A DNA stretch of 64,000 bases, taken from positions 145,116 through 209,115 of the forward strand of contig NZ_CDCA01000010.1 of assembly GCF_000820185.1 (NCBI RefSeq). The letters are read 5' to 3'. The translations under genes and the position numbers were made by a program. The notes under the pieces are model-generated. The model was not told the origin of the DNA, searched no databases, and worked only from the letters and a program-made list of their open reading frames with translations. Of the stretch, positions 29,207-38,429 are shown piece after piece; position 1 is the first letter of the stretch, and each line of letters begins with the position of its first letter. The stretch is from Aeromonas tecta. GTDB taxonomy: Bacteria > Pseudomonadota > Gammaproteobacteria > Enterobacterales > Aeromonadaceae.

Positions 29207-29619
29207 TGAGTTCTCATTATTTTGTCATTTTGATTCCTCCACAGGGTCCTGCCGGCGCCGGCCTCGGGTCTTCAGCATGCTTGGGCAACCTCCCGGTTGG
29301 GGCATGCATGAGGCGCAAACTAAGGGCGCTCTGGTTCAGCCATCTCGAGAAGGCATGAATTAAGGATACCGATGTGGAGACAATTAAACTGGCTCTGTTT
29401 GCGTTCTCCATGCGTTGTACCTCGCACCCGGGAACCGTCATGTTCTTGTATACACGGTGTTTCGGGATTGGGTGGCATAAATTTTGGCCACTTAGTACAA
29501 GGCTTGAACACAATGACAAAACCTTGTTTATTATCCCATTTAAACCACTTTTATAGCAAGGTGCCATTTTTTAACAAAGCATGCAGCCAAGGGGCACCGG
29601 CAGTGGTAAAATCCGCGCC
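29207..29619. other. rne leader and divergent rne/rluC promoter region
   Basis: 413 bp without a gene separate the divergent rne and rluC. In E. coli the rne leader is about 360 nt and mediates feedback control by RNase E cleavage, so a similar long leader is likely here. A structured element lies at 29,275-29,307 (separate entry). The half nearer rluC is AT-rich and probably contains its promoter. Confidence 0.6.
29275..29307 (-). promoter_or_regulatory. Stem-loop in the rne 5' leader (possible hp2-like autoregulatory element)
   Basis: Read on the minus strand, GCATGC at both ends can pair around an inner stem CAACC / GGTTG with a GGGA tetraloop and unpaired C-rich flanks. Position and shape recall hp2, the conserved rne leader hairpin that binds RNase E in E. 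coli and allows autoregulation. Equivalence is inferred from shape and place only. Confidence 0.5.
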
Positions 29620-30564
29620 ATGACACAGATACAACAACAAGTGCAGCTGCTCACCATCGAAGCTGAGCATGAAGGGCAGCGCATCGACAATTTTCTCAAG
29701 ACTCAGTTAAAGGGCGTCCCCAAGAGCCTGATCTATCGCATCCTTCGAAAAGGAGAGGTGCGCGTCAACAAGAAACGCATCAAACCCGAATACAAACTCT
29801 GCGTCGGTGACGAGGTACGGGTGCCCCCTGTGCGCGTGGCCGAAAAGAACGAATTGCCCTCTGCCAACCTCGGCAGCATCCAGCGTCTGGAGAGCCAGAT
29901 CCTGTTTGAAGACGAGGCCATGATAGTGCTCAACAAACCGTCCGGCATGGCGGTGCACGGTGGTAGCGGCCTGAGCTTTGGCGTTATCGAGGGGCTGCGT
30001 GCCCTGCGCCCGGAGGCCCGCTTCCTGGAGCTGGTCCATCGGCTCGATCGCGATACCTCCGGCGTGCTGCTGGTTGCCAAGAAGCGCAGCGCGCTGCGCA
30101 GCCTGCACGAGCAACTGCGCGTCAAGACCATGCGCAAGCAATATCTGGCGCTGGTGCGCGGCCAATGGCAGCCCCACGTCAAGGTGGTCAATGCGCCATT
30201 GCGTAAAAACGATCTGCAATCCGGCGAGCGGGTGGTGCGAGTCAGCGGCGATGGCAAGCCATCCGAGACCCGTTTCCGGATTGCTCGGCAGTTTGCCGAA
30301 GCCACCCTGGTGGAGTGCAGCCCCATCACCGGTCGTACCCACCAGATCCGGGTGCATACCCAGCATGCCGGTCATCCCATCGCCTGTGATGACAAGTATG
30401 GGGAAGCGGCCTTTGATGAGAAAATGCGCACTCAGGGCCTGAAACGGCTGTTCTTGCACGCCTGGAAGCTGAGTTTCACCCATCCGGCCGATGGCCGCGA
30501 GATGCAGGTGGAGGCGCCGCTCGCCCCCGAGCTCGACAGCTTCCTGAACAAGTTGGCACGCTGA
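29620..30564 (+). CDS. rluC: 23S rRNA pseudouridine synthase RluC (955/2504/2580)
   Basis: A 314-residue enzyme that isomerises three uridines of 23S rRNA. An S4-like RNA-binding domain (ILRKGEVRVNKKRIKPEYKL) precedes the RluA-type catalytic domain. The catalytic aspartate lies in VHRLDRDTSGVLLVAK, and the later motif TGRTHQIRVHTQHAGHPI is intact. It is divergent from rne, as in E. coli. The stop overlaps the start of the next gene by one base (TGATG). Confidence 0.96.
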   Translation: MTQIQQQVQLLTIEAEHEGQRIDNFLKTQLKGVPKSLIYRILRKGEVRVNKKRIKPEYKLCVGDEVRVPPVRVAEKNELPSANLGSIQRLESQILFEDEAMIVLNKPSGMAVHGGSGLSFGVIEGLRALRPEARFLELVHRLDRDTSGVLLVAKKRSALRSLHEQLRVKTMRKQYLALVRGQWQPHVKVVNAPLRKNDLQSGERVVRVSGDGKPSETRFRIARQFAEATLVECSPITGRTHQIRVHTQHAGHPIACDDKYGEAAFDEKMRTQGLKRLFLHAWKLSFTHPADGREMQVEAPLAPELDSFLNKLAR

Positions 30565-31211
30565 TGAAGGCTATCCGGCTCGCCATCTTCGACTGGGACG
30601 GTACCCTGATGGATTCGGTGGGCCGGATTGTCGCCTGCGTGCAAGGGGCCGCCCGTGATTGTGGCGAGCGAATCCCCAGCGCGCAGGAGACACACCAGAT
30701 CATCGGACTCAGCCTCGAGGTCGGTATACCCCTGCTGTTCGATCTGGAGCAGGGCAGTGAGCGTGCCGCCGCCCTGATCGCCCGTTACCGTCATCACTAT
30801 CTACATGACGACACGCCGAGCCCGCTATTCGCTGGTGCAAGTGAATTGTTGCACCGCTGGCATGCCGAGGGCATTGCCCTGGCGGTTGCCACGGGCAAAT
30901 CAAGGCGGGGTCTGGACAGGGTGCTTGACGAGACGGGGCTGCGGCCGCTGTTTACCGCCACCCGCGGCGCGGATGAGGCCAATTCCAAGCCGGATCCCTT
31001 GATGCTGGTACAGATCCTGGATGAGCTGGGGTTGACCCCCGAGCAGGCGGTGATGATAGGCGACTCCATCCATGACATGGCGATGGCAGAGGCGCTTGCC
31101 ATGCCGCGCATCGGTGTGACCTGGGGAGTGCATGACAGGAGTCGGCTGGCTGAGCATGATCCTGTGGCCATCGTCGACAGCATGGACGAGTTGAAACAGT
31201 TGCTAAGCTGA
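30564..31211 (+). CDS. HAD-superfamily phosphatase (phosphoglycolate phosphatase-like)
   Basis: A 215-residue HAD-IA hydrolase. Motif I is FDWDGTLMDS (both aspartates present). Motif II is VATGKSRRGL, motif III the lysine in NSKPDP, and motif IV VMIGDSIHDMAMAEA. The cap domain is of the C1 helical type. It is translationally coupled to rluC, a pairing also common in Pseudomonas and Vibrio. The substrate is unknown; phosphoglycolate or a damaged nucleotide/sugar phosphate is possible. Confidence 0.88.
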   Translation: MKAIRLAIFDWDGTLMDSVGRIVACVQGAARDCGERIPSAQETHQIIGLSLEVGIPLLFDLEQGSERAAALIARYRHHYLHDDTPSPLFAGASELLHRWHAEGIALAVATGKSRRGLDRVLDETGLRPLFTATRGADEANSKPDPLMLVQILDELGLTPEQAVMIGDSIHDMAMAEALAMPRIGVTWGVHDRSRLAEHDPVAIVDSMDELKQLLS

Positions 31212-31238
31212 TTTGGCCTTGCGAGACATCTATATATA

Positions 31239-31262
31239 ACGGGAGCCTTGGCTCCCGTTTCT
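31239..31262 (+). terminator. Terminator of the rluC-HAD operon
   Basis: The stem AACGGGAGCC / GGCTCCCGTT with a TT loop. The T run is short. Confidence 0.7.
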
Positions 31263-31284
31263 GATCTCATTCCCTATTGCGGAT

Positions 31285-31866
31285 TTAGGGCAGGGCCAAG
31301 CCATGTTGATCCAGCAGCTCGATCAGACCGATGAGGGGGAGACCGATCAGGGCATTGGGATCTCGCCCCTCCAGCCCCTTGAACAGCACTATCCCCATAC
31401 CTTCGCATTTGAAACTGCCGGCGCAATCGAGCGGCAACTCTGCATTCACATAACGCCGAATGGCAGCTTCATCCAGAGTGCGAAAATGGACGGTGAAGGG
31501 TTCCACCAACTGCTTTGCCTGACCATTCGCCGCATCCAGCACACAGAGCCCGGTATAGAAGGTGACGCTCTTGCCCTGCGCCGCCATCAGCTGCGCTACC
31601 GCAGCCTCTATCGTGCCGGGCTTGCCAAGGATCTGGCCGTCACACACGCACACCTGATCAGAGCCGATGATCAGCCCCTGATCATGGTGCCGGGCGATGG
31701 CGCTCGCCTTGGCATGGGCCAGTCTCGCAACCAGTGTCTGAGCCGATTCCCCGGGGAGGGGTGATTCGTCAACCTCGGGGGAGGCACATTGAAACGGCAG
31801 ACCGAGCTTTTCCAGCAGGGCCTTGCGATAGCGGGAAGTGGAGGCAAGGATCAAGGGCGTGTTCAT
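31285..31866 (-). CDS. yceF: 7-methyl-GTP pyrophosphatase (Maf family, YceF)
   Basis: A 193-residue Maf/HAM1-fold nucleotide pyrophosphatase. The opening [20 protein letters not shown] is the Maf phosphate-binding motif. [17 protein letters not shown] and the later [18 protein letters not shown] match the YceF subfamily, which prefers 7-methyl-GTP. It lies between rluC and yceD on the minus strand, as in E. coli and relatives, and is thought to remove modified nucleotides. Confidence 0.93.
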   Translation of the reverse strand: MNTPLILASTSRYRKALLEKLGLPFQCASPEVDESPLPGESAQTLVARLAHAKASAIARHHDQGLIIGSDQVCVCDGQILGKPGTIEAAVAQLMAAQGKSVTFYTGLCVLDAANGQAKQLVEPFTVHFRTLDEAAIRRYVNAELPLDCAGSFKCEGMGIVLFKGLEGRDPNALIGLPLIGLIELLDQHGLALP

Positions 31867-32089
31867 GTTCTGATGATATCCATCTATAAATCAATTAGTT
31901 GATTCTATCTTTGCCAAATGCTCGGCGCAAACAGCCAACGCATCTTGGGATTCTGCAAAAGAGATAAGTGCAGGGGCCGCGATCATGGCACCACATTGTG
32001 CTCATCGATGTGCTGCCAACATGGTCAAGGCTCCCGGGGGTCTGGAAAGCGGCTATAAGCATATAAGAACCATCAGATGGGAAATACGA

Positions 32090-32746
32090 ATGAGAAAATA
32101 TGGCGTGCTGACTCTGCTGCTGATCTCCCTGACGAGCTGGGGGCAGGGATGGCAACCTCAGCAGGGAGAGAGCGGGGTGATGCTCTGGACCCAGTCCCAT
32201 CCACCCGGCCCGTATCTGGCGCTGCGCCTGGAGATGCGGGTGAGGGCCGCGCCTTCTGCACTCCTGGCCGTGCTGCGGGATACATCGCGCCATCAGGAGT
32301 GGTTGCCCAAGAGCCGTGAGGTGCGGGTGCTCGCCACCTCCGGGCCGGATGATGAGTTGGTGTATACCCGACTGGAATCCCCCTGGCCGGTGCAGGACAG
32401 GGAGCTGATTACCCGCTCTCATGTGTCGCGGCGGGCCGATTGTGGACTCGAGCTCAAGGTATGGGCGGAGCCCGATGCACTGCGCATACGCCCTGGGCTG
32501 GTGCGGATCCGGGATAGCAGTGGGCGCTGGCAGGCGTTGCCGCAAGGGGATGGCACCACTCTGATCCGGCTGGAAACCTATACCAACCCGGGCAACAACT
32601 TGCCGGGCTGGCTGGTCAATCCCATTGCCATCAAGGCCGCGCTGGAGAGCTTTCAGGCCATCAGACTACTGATGGAAGCACAGCCCAAACCGCCGAGTCG
32701 GCAGAGCCTGCTGGGGAGTGCCACAGCCTGTCCCGTCACTCCCTGA
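32090..32746 (+). CDS. Secreted START-domain (lipid-binding) protein
   Basis: A 218-residue protein with an N-terminal signal peptide (MRKYGVLTLLLISLTSWGQG). The body matches the bacterial START/SRPBCC helix-grip fold: ALLAVLRDTSRHQEWLP, then ESPWPVQDRELI, which is a frequent motif of START-domain proteins, and a C-terminal helix near PIAIKAALESFQ. Such proteins probably carry a lipid or other hydrophobic ligand in the periplasm. It is inserted between yceF and yceD, close to phospholipid and fatty-acid genes, but there is no direct evidence of a shared pathway. Confidence 0.82.
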   Translation: MRKYGVLTLLLISLTSWGQGWQPQQGESGVMLWTQSHPPGPYLALRLEMRVRAAPSALLAVLRDTSRHQEWLPKSREVRVLATSGPDDELVYTRLESPWPVQDRELITRSHVSRRADCGLELKVWAEPDALRIRPGLVRIRDSSGRWQALPQGDGTTLIRLETYTNPGNNLPGWLVNPIAIKAALESFQAIRLLMEAQPKPPSRQSLLGSATACPVTP

Positions 32747-32770
32747 GCAACCTGGCATCGCTAAATAGAG

Positions 32771-33157
32771 TTAATCATCCATGACCAACACGGGGCAGGA
32801 AGCCGGGCTGTCCGGGCTACTGCTGAGTACGGATTCGATGCGATAGAGACCGTCGTAATCGGCCGAGACCCCCTCGCTGTTGGCGTTGTCTTCGAAATGG
32901 CCGCTGACCTCGACATAGAGTGGGCGAGGGGAGTCCGCGTGTAGTTCGTTCAGCTTGCTCAACTTGTCTCGCAAGGGTTGCAATACTTTTGTCTCACCCT
33001 TCATCCAGAAGGCATTGTCCGATCCGCAAGGGATGAAGGATTCGAGATCGCCCTCCCGATAATAGTGCCCGGCAGTTTTTTCTTCGGCGAATGCGGGTGC
33101 CTGTTGGCCGCCAATCGCCAGCACCAGGGCAATTGACCAGAACGTAAGGCCTTTCAT
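32771..33157 (-). CDS. Small periplasmic protein, NlpE/COG3650-like C-terminal fold
   Basis: A 128-residue protein with a good signal peptide (MKGLTFWSIALVLAIGG, cleavage near AFA). The mature part starts with a YYREGDLESFIPCGSDNAFW stretch that resembles the OB-fold domain of NlpE-type copper/envelope-stress lipoproteins (a G-x-ES-FxPC-W pattern). LYVEVSGHFEDN follows. Two cysteines (in IPCG and ASCPVL) could form a disulfide. The signal peptide has no lipobox cysteine. The function is unknown. Confidence 0.72.
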   Translation of the reverse strand: MKGLTFWSIALVLAIGGQQAPAFAEEKTAGHYYREGDLESFIPCGSDNAFWMKGETKVLQPLRDKLSKLNELHADSPRPLYVEVSGHFEDNANSEGVSADYDGLYRIESVLSSSPDSPASCPVLVMDD

Positions 33158-33489
33158 GACGAGTCTCCCAATGATGTCCTTATAGAGTCCGTCATTATCC
33201 TAAGACAGAGAACATGACACTGTCAGGCTGTTTTTTAATCAGCGCGTCAGCTTCGATCGACGAAGCACTGAGCACCCATGGCTCTCGCCGCGGCAATGAA
33301 TGCAACTCACCCAGCTCCCCACGGCAAACGGATGATGCAGGATCCTGTGCGGGATCCTGCGGTTTGTGGCATAATCAGCCACCGATGAACGCAAGTTCCT
33401 GTATTCAGGGGCATGTGTGGTTAAAATCATCGGCGGTAAGGACTTTTTCCTTTGACTATCCCTTGTTGGACCTATAATATTCGCGCCCT
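33158..33489 (+). other. Intergenic region upstream of yceD
   Basis: 332 bp with no supported gene. It contains a strong hairpin (GCAGGATCC at 33,337-33,345 pairing with GGATCCTGC at 33,352-33,360) that lacks a T run, and the yceD promoter at its right end. Confidence 0.55.
33452..33478 (+). promoter_or_regulatory. Promoter of the yceD-rpmF-plsX-fab operon, ending just before the start codon
   Basis: A TTGACT -35 (33,452-33,457) and a consensus TATAAT -10 (33,473-33,478) are separated by 15 bp. TTTGAC one base earlier gives 16. Transcription would begin near 33,485, only about five bases before the yceD ATG. Confidence 0.65.
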
Positions 33490-34011
33490 ATGCAAAAGGT
33501 GAAGTTGCCCGTTAAGGTTGATCCAGTCCGTAATGCCTTGAAGCTACTCGACTATGTCGGGATAGTGGAAAAGTCGCAGATGCCCAGATTGGAAGCGTCA
33601 ACCGAAGGCTTGCGAAGTGATGTGGATGTCACTGTGCAATTTGGTAAAGATGTCCAGCGTTTGACCGTTATGAAAGGCACTGCCCATGCCAAGGTCAATC
33701 TGGTTTGCCAACGTTGTGGAGAGGCATTCGAACACCTTTGTGAAGCTGAATTTGTCTACACTCCGCTGTTTGAAAAAACAAACGAGGAAGAACTGCCGGA
33801 AGCTTATGAGCCCATTGAGTTGGACGAAAACGGCGAGATAGATCTTCATCAAATCCTGGAGGATGAACTCATCCTCTCGTTGCCTCAAGTCGCAATGCAT
33901 CCCATGGATGTTTGCCCGCGAGGGAACATGGAGATGACCTGGGGTGATATCGAACCTGCTGATGAGCGGCCGAATCCCTTTGCAGTTCTTGAAGAGCTCA
34001 AACGTAAGTGA
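33490..34011 (+). CDS. yceD: 23S rRNA accumulation protein YceD (DUF177)
   Basis: A 173-residue protein of the YceD/DUF177 family, needed for normal 23S rRNA levels and paired with the L32 gene in most bacteria. It begins MQKVKLPVKVDPVRNALKLL, as in E. coli. It has the CQRCGEAF cysteine pair, LPEAYEPIELDENGEIDL and a NPFAVLEELKRK end. A second cysteine appears in DVCPRG. rpmF follows after 21 bp. Confidence 0.94.
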   Translation: MQKVKLPVKVDPVRNALKLLDYVGIVEKSQMPRLEASTEGLRSDVDVTVQFGKDVQRLTVMKGTAHAKVNLVCQRCGEAFEHLCEAEFVYTPLFEKTNEEELPEAYEPIELDENGEIDLHQILEDELILSLPQVAMHPMDVCPRGNMEMTWGDIEPADERPNPFAVLEELKRK

Positions 34012-34032
34012 ATTTTTAGGAGTTAGCCTACC

Positions 34033-34200
34033 ATGGCCGTACAACAGAACCGTAAAACCCGCGCCAAGCGTGGCATGCGTCGTTCCCACGATGCACTGAC
34101 CGCAGCAGCACTGACTGTTGATCAGACCAGTGGTGAAATCCATCGTCGTCACCACGTGACTGCCGATGGTTTCTACCGCGGTAAAAAGGTAATCGCTTAA
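34033..34200 (+). CDS. rpmF: 50S ribosomal protein L32
   Basis: A 55-residue ribosomal protein starting [20 protein letters not shown]. The zinc-binding cysteine pairs of some L32 proteins are absent, as usual for gammaproteobacteria. A good GGAG site lies upstream. It sits between yceD and plsX in the conserved operon. Confidence 0.97.
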   Translation: MAVQQNRKTRAKRGMRRSHDALTAAALTVDQTSGEIHRRHHVTADGFYRGKKVIA

Positions 34201-34209
34201 GGATTGCCT

Positions 34210-35229
34210 TTGTCTACGCAAACTGTCGCGCTAGACATAATGGGGGGAGATATTGGCCCCTCGGAAACAGTGCCTGCCGCCGTGCAGGCACTGTCTCTTC
34301 TGCCTCAGCTCAAACTTATTCTGGTCGGTGATCAACACCAGACTACCTCCCTGTTACAGCAACATGGCTTGCTGACTCATCCTCGTGTTCGTTTTGTACA
34401 TGCTTCCCAGGTGGTTGGCATGGGCGAAAAGCCGATCGTGGCGCTGCGTACCCTGAAAGACTCCTCCATGCGCGTGGTCCTGGATCTGGTGAAAGCCGGG
34501 GAGGCCGATGCCTGCGTCAGTGCCGGCAATACCGGTGCCCTGATGGCCATGGCCAAGTGTGTGCTCAAATCCTTGCCCGGTGTCGACAGGCCTGCGCTGA
34601 TCAAGGCGCTGCCAACCCTGAGTGGCAAGCGCACCGTGATGCTGGACCTGGGCGCCAACGTGAGCTGCGATGCCGATACTCTGCTGCAGTTTGCTGTGAT
34701 GGGATCGGTGGCGGCGGAACGGGTCGAGGGGATAGCGTCCCCTAGGGTGGCGCTGCTCAACGTGGGGGAGGAGGAGATCAAGGGCAACGATCTGGTGCGT
34801 CACAGCGCCGAGTTGCTGCGCCAGTGCCCCGCACTCAATTTCGTCGGCTTCATCGAGGGGGACAGGATCTTCAGCGGTGAATGTGATGTGATTGTCTGCG
34901 ATGGCTTCGTGGGCAACGTGGCGCTCAAAACGGCCGAGGGGGTAGTACGAATGATGGCCCAATTGGCCGGATATCCCCGCAAGAAACGCAGTTTTCTTGG
35001 CCGGATCGCCGGATTTATGTTCAAACGACGTTTTTCTTACCTGAACCCCGACCAGTATAATGGCGCAAGTCTGTTAGGATTGCGCGGCATTGTGGTAAAA
35101 AGCCATGGGCGGGCCGAACGGCGCGCTCTGTGTAATGCGATCTTGCTGGCCGCACAAGAGGCCAAGCATCAACTTCCATTGCAAATAGCAGATCGCCTTG
35201 AATCTGTCTTTTCCGACAGGGACTTATAA
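34210..35229 (+). CDS. plsX: Phosphate acyltransferase PlsX
   Basis: PlsX converts acyl-ACP to acyl-phosphate for phospholipid synthesis and sits at the membrane surface. It has 339 residues from the TTG at 34210, which is spaced 6 bases after AAGGA. An alternative TTG at 34204 touches that site. The family motifs are present: [49 protein letters not shown] and [10 protein letters not shown]. Confidence 0.95.
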   Translation: MSTQTVALDIMGGDIGPSETVPAAVQALSLLPQLKLILVGDQHQTTSLLQQHGLLTHPRVRFVHASQVVGMGEKPIVALRTLKDSSMRVVLDLVKAGEADACVSAGNTGALMAMAKCVLKSLPGVDRPALIKALPTLSGKRTVMLDLGANVSCDADTLLQFAVMGSVAAERVEGIASPRVALLNVGEEEIKGNDLVRHSAELLRQCPALNFVGFIEGDRIFSGECDVIVCDGFVGNVALKTAEGVVRMMAQLAGYPRKKRSFLGRIAGFMFKRRFSYLNPDQYNGASLLGLRGIVVKSHGRAERRALCNAILLAAQEAKHQLPLQIADRLESVFSDRDL

Positions 35230-35236
35230 GAACTCT

Positions 35237-36196
35237 ATGCATAGCAAAATTCTGGGTACTGGCAGTTACCTGCCGAGCTCGGTGCGTACCAACGCCGATC
35301 TTGAACAGATGGTTGAGACCAGTGACGAGTGGATCGTGGAACGTACCGGGATCCGTGAGCGCCGCATCGCAGGGACCGACGAAACCGTCGTGACCCTGTC
35401 TCATCAGGCTGCCTTGCGGGCACTGGACGCGGCCGGCCTGACCGCCGCCGATCTGGACATGATAGTGCTGGCCACCACCAGTGCCGAAAACGCCTTCCCG
35501 GCGGCTGCCTGCGAACTGCAGGGACTGCTTGGGGTGCCGGGGATCCCGGCCTTCGACGTGGCCGCCGCCTGCGCCGGCTTCACCTATGCCCTCGCCGTTG
35601 CCGATCAGTTCGTCAAATCCGGCGCCGCCCGCAACGTTTTGGTAGTGGGTGCCGACGTCTTGTCGCGTATGTGCGATCCCAAGGATCGCGGTACCATCAT
35701 CATCTTCGGTGACGGAGCCGGGGCCGTGGTGATCGGGGCGAGCGAGACCCCGGGCATCATCTCCACCCATCTGCATGCCGACGGCCGCTATGGCGAGCTG
35801 CTCAAGCTGCCGCAGCCACACCGCGGCATGCCGGGCGCCGAGCTCGAAGCCTACATGTATATGAAGGGCAACGACGTGTTCAAGGTCGCGGTGACGCGCC
35901 TGAGCGAGATAGTGACCGAGACCCTGGCGGCCAATGGCATCGACCCCAGCGAGCTCGATTGGCTGGTGCCACACCAGGCCAACTTCCGCATCATCAGCGC
36001 CACCGCCAAGAAACTTGGCATGGGGCTGGACAAGGTGATCCTGACTCTGGATCGCCATGGCAACACCTCTGCCGCCTCCGTGCCCATCGCCTTCGATGAA
36101 GGGGTGCGTGATGGCCGTATCCAGCCAGGCCAGCTAGTGTTGCTGGAAGCCTTCGGCGGTGGTTTCGCCTGGGGTTCGGCGCTGGTTCGCCTCTGA
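35237..36196 (+). CDS. fabH: 3-oxoacyl-ACP synthase III
   Basis: FabH condenses acetyl-CoA with malonyl-ACP to start fatty-acid synthesis. It has 319 residues. The Cys-His-Asn triad is visible in [22 protein letters not shown] and [10 protein letters not shown]. It starts [15 protein letters not shown], 7 bp after plsX. Confidence 0.97.
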   Translation: MHSKILGTGSYLPSSVRTNADLEQMVETSDEWIVERTGIRERRIAGTDETVVTLSHQAALRALDAAGLTAADLDMIVLATTSAENAFPAAACELQGLLGVPGIPAFDVAAACAGFTYALAVADQFVKSGAARNVLVVGADVLSRMCDPKDRGTIIIFGDGAGAVVIGASETPGIISTHLHADGRYGELLKLPQPHRGMPGAELEAYMYMKGNDVFKVAVTRLSEIVTETLAANGIDPSELDWLVPHQANFRIISATAKKLGMGLDKVILTLDRHGNTSAASVPIAFDEGVRDGRIQPGQLVLLEAFGGGFAWGSALVRL

Positions 36197-36269
36197 TATC
36201 AAGCCGCGCCCTTGATAACCGTCTCGGGCGCCCGCTTATCGAATTCGTCTTACCTTAAAGGAATCAATG

Positions 36270-37205
36270 ATGACCCGATTTGCCATTGCCTTCCCGGGAC
36301 AAGGCTCCCAGAGCGTCGGCATGCTGGCTGCACTGGCCGAGCAACACGCCGTAATTAAAGAGACCTTCGCCGAGGCGAGCCAGGTACTGGGTTACGATCT
36401 GCTGGCCCTGGTCATGAATGGGCCGGCCGAAGATCTGAACAAGACCTGGCGTACCCAACCTGCGCTGCTGACCGCCTCCGTCGCCCTCTGGCGCCTGTGG
36501 CAGCAACAGGGTGGGGCAACTCCCGCCGTCATGGCCGGGCATAGCCTGGGCGAGTATTCCGCCCTGGTGTGCAGCGGCGCCCTGAATTTTGCCGATGCGG
36601 TCAAGCTGGTCGAGCTGCGAGGCCTCGCCATGCAGGAAGCCGTGCCGGAAGGTACCGGCGCCATGGCCGCCATCATCGGTCTGGACAACGATTCCATCGC
36701 GGCCAACTGTGAGAAAGCGGCGCAGGGTCAGGTGGTGTCACCGGTCAACTTCAACTCCCCAGGGCAGGTGGTCATCGCCGGTCACAAGGACGCGGTTGAG
36801 CGTGCCAACGTGCTGATGAAAGAGTCTGGCGCCAAGCGTGCGCTGCCGCTGCCAGTCTCGGTGCCGTCACACTGCGCTCTGATGAAACCGGCTGCCGAAA
36901 AACTGGCCGCCGCGCTGGATGGGATCGAGATCAAGGTTCCTGTCATCGCAGTCATTAATAATGTGGACGTCTCCTGTGAGCAGGATCCGGCCGCCATCAA
37001 GCAAGCCCTGGTGCGTCAGCTGTTCAGCCCGGTTCGTTGGACCGAGACCGTTGAGCGGATGGCGAACGACGGTGTGACGCTCGAGATCGAGATGGGACCG
37101 GGCAAGGTGTTGACCGGGCTGGCCAAACGCATCGACCCGCGTGTGGAAGGCATTCACGCCAACGATGTCGCCTCTTTCGAGCAGGCGCTGGCCCAAGTCA
37201 AGTAA
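36270..37205 (+). CDS. fabD: Malonyl-CoA:ACP transacylase
   Basis: FabD loads malonate onto acyl carrier protein. It has 311 residues. FAIAFPGQGSQSVGM opens the protein, and the nucleophilic serine is in GHSLGEYSAL. The histidine of VPSHCALM completes the dyad. Two adjacent ATGs exist (36267, 36270); the second is better spaced from AAAGGA and matches E. coli. Confidence 0.96.
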   Translation: MTRFAIAFPGQGSQSVGMLAALAEQHAVIKETFAEASQVLGYDLLALVMNGPAEDLNKTWRTQPALLTASVALWRLWQQQGGATPAVMAGHSLGEYSALVCSGALNFADAVKLVELRGLAMQEAVPEGTGAMAAIIGLDNDSIAANCEKAAQGQVVSPVNFNSPGQVVIAGHKDAVERANVLMKESGAKRALPLPVSVPSHCALMKPAAEKLAAALDGIEIKVPVIAVINNVDVSCEQDPAAIKQALVRQLFSPVRWTETVERMANDGVTLEIEMGPGKVLTGLAKRIDPRVEGIHANDVASFEQALAQVK

Positions 37206-37218
37206 TCAGGAGCGAGTC

Positions 37219-37953
37219 ATGAGTTTTACCGATAAAGTAGTCTTGGTCACCGGTGCCAGTCGTGGTATCGGCCGTGCGATTGCCGAAACCTTCGCGGCCC
37301 GTGGCGCCAAGGTAGTGGGTACCGCAACCAGCGAGAGCGGCGCCGAGGCCATCAGCGCCTATCTGGGCGAGCAAGGTTGTGGCATGGCACTGAACGTGAC
37401 CAGCCCTGAATCCATCGAGACCGTCTTCGCCGCCATCAAGGCGCGCTTTGGCGAGATCGACATCCTGATCAACAACGCCGGCATCACCCGCGACAACCTG
37501 TTGATGCGGATGAAAGATGATGAGTGGAACGAGATCATCGACACCAACCTCACCTCGCTGTACCGTCTGAGCAAGCCGGTATTGCGTGCCATGATGAAGA
37601 AGCGCCATGGTCGCATCATCAGCATCGGTTCCGTGGTCGGTACCATGGGCAATGCGGGTCAGGTCAACTATGCTGCCGCCAAGGCTGGTCTGGTTGGTTT
37701 CACCAAGTCGCTGGCCCGTGAAGTGGCGTCCCGTGGCATCACGGTGAATGCGGTGGCCCCCGGTTTCATCGAGACCGACATGACCAAAGCGCTCAATGAA
37801 GAACAGCGCAATGGCATCATGAATCAGGTGCCGGCCGGTCGCTTGGGCGACCCGAAAGAAATTGCTGCCGCTGTGGTATTCTTGGCGTCTGATGACGCTG
37901 CTTATATCACCGGCGAAACCCTGCATGTTAATGGCGGGATGTACATGGTGTAA
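37219..37953 (+). CDS. fabG: 3-oxoacyl-ACP reductase
   Basis: An NADPH-dependent short-chain dehydrogenase of fatty-acid elongation. It has 244 residues, identical in length to E. coli FabG. The cofactor loop is VTGASRGIGRAIAE, and NNAGITRDNLLMRM is conserved. Catalytic Ser, Tyr and Lys lie in SIGSVVG and VNYAAAKAG. It ends HVNGGMYMV. Confidence 0.97.
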   Translation: MSFTDKVVLVTGASRGIGRAIAETFAARGAKVVGTATSESGAEAISAYLGEQGCGMALNVTSPESIETVFAAIKARFGEIDILINNAGITRDNLLMRMKDDEWNEIIDTNLTSLYRLSKPVLRAMMKKRHGRIISIGSVVGTMGNAGQVNYAAAKAGLVGFTKSLAREVASRGITVNAVAPGFIETDMTKALNEEQRNGIMNQVPAGRLGDPKEIAAAVVFLASDDAAYITGETLHVNGGMYMV

Positions 37954-38036
37954 TCAATTTGTCGTGAGATCTGTTCAAATTTGCGATAATACGCCGAAGT
38001 TTGGCGATTTTCGTGGTTTGACCAGCGGCAAGCCAC

Positions 38037-38064
38037 TTGCAAACTCACGTCAATTGAATACACT
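38037..38064 (+). promoter_or_regulatory. Possible acpP promoter
   Basis: TTGCAA (38,037-38,042) and TACACT (38,059-38,064) are separated by 16 bp, inside the 157-bp gap before acpP. A separate strong promoter would fit the very high demand for acyl carrier protein. Confidence 0.45.
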
Positions 38065-38110
38065 ACCCCAACCAGACGCAATAGCGTATTTTTAAAGGAA
38101 AATTCAGGTC

Positions 38111-38347
38111 ATGAGCAACATCGAAGAACGCGTAAAGAAAATCATCATCGAACAACTGGGTGTTAAAGAGGAAGACGTTAAGAACGCTGCCTCCTTCGTC
38201 GACGACCTGGGCGCTGACTCTTTGGATACCGTTGAACTGGTAATGGCGCTGGAAGAAGAATTCGATACCGAAATTCCTGATGAAGAAGCCGAGAAGATCA
38301 CCACTGTTCAAGCGGCTATCGATTACATCACCGCGAATCAGGAATAA
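38111..38347 (+). CDS. acpP: Acyl carrier protein
   Basis: A 78-residue acidic carrier of growing acyl chains. The phosphopantetheine serine is in [14 protein letters not shown], near residue 37. The sequence is almost the same as E. coli AcpP. AAGGAAAATTC lies upstream of the ATG, and a strong terminator follows. Confidence 0.98.
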   Translation: MSNIEERVKKIIIEQLGVKEEDVKNAASFVDDLGADSLDTVELVMALEEEFDTEIPDEEAEKITTVQAAIDYITANQE

Positions 38348-38358
38348 GTTCCTGTTCT

Positions 38359-38391
38359 GAAAGAAGCGGCCCAAGGGCCGCTTCTTTTATA
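38359..38391 (+). terminator. Terminator of acpP
   Basis: The stem AAAGAAGCGGCCC / GGGCCGCTTCTTT with an AA loop. Some read-through to fabF is likely because no other clear promoter was seen. Confidence 0.85.
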
Positions 38392-38429
38392 TCTACTCCC
38401 TCTCAAAATACCTCTCGGAGACTAGCTCA

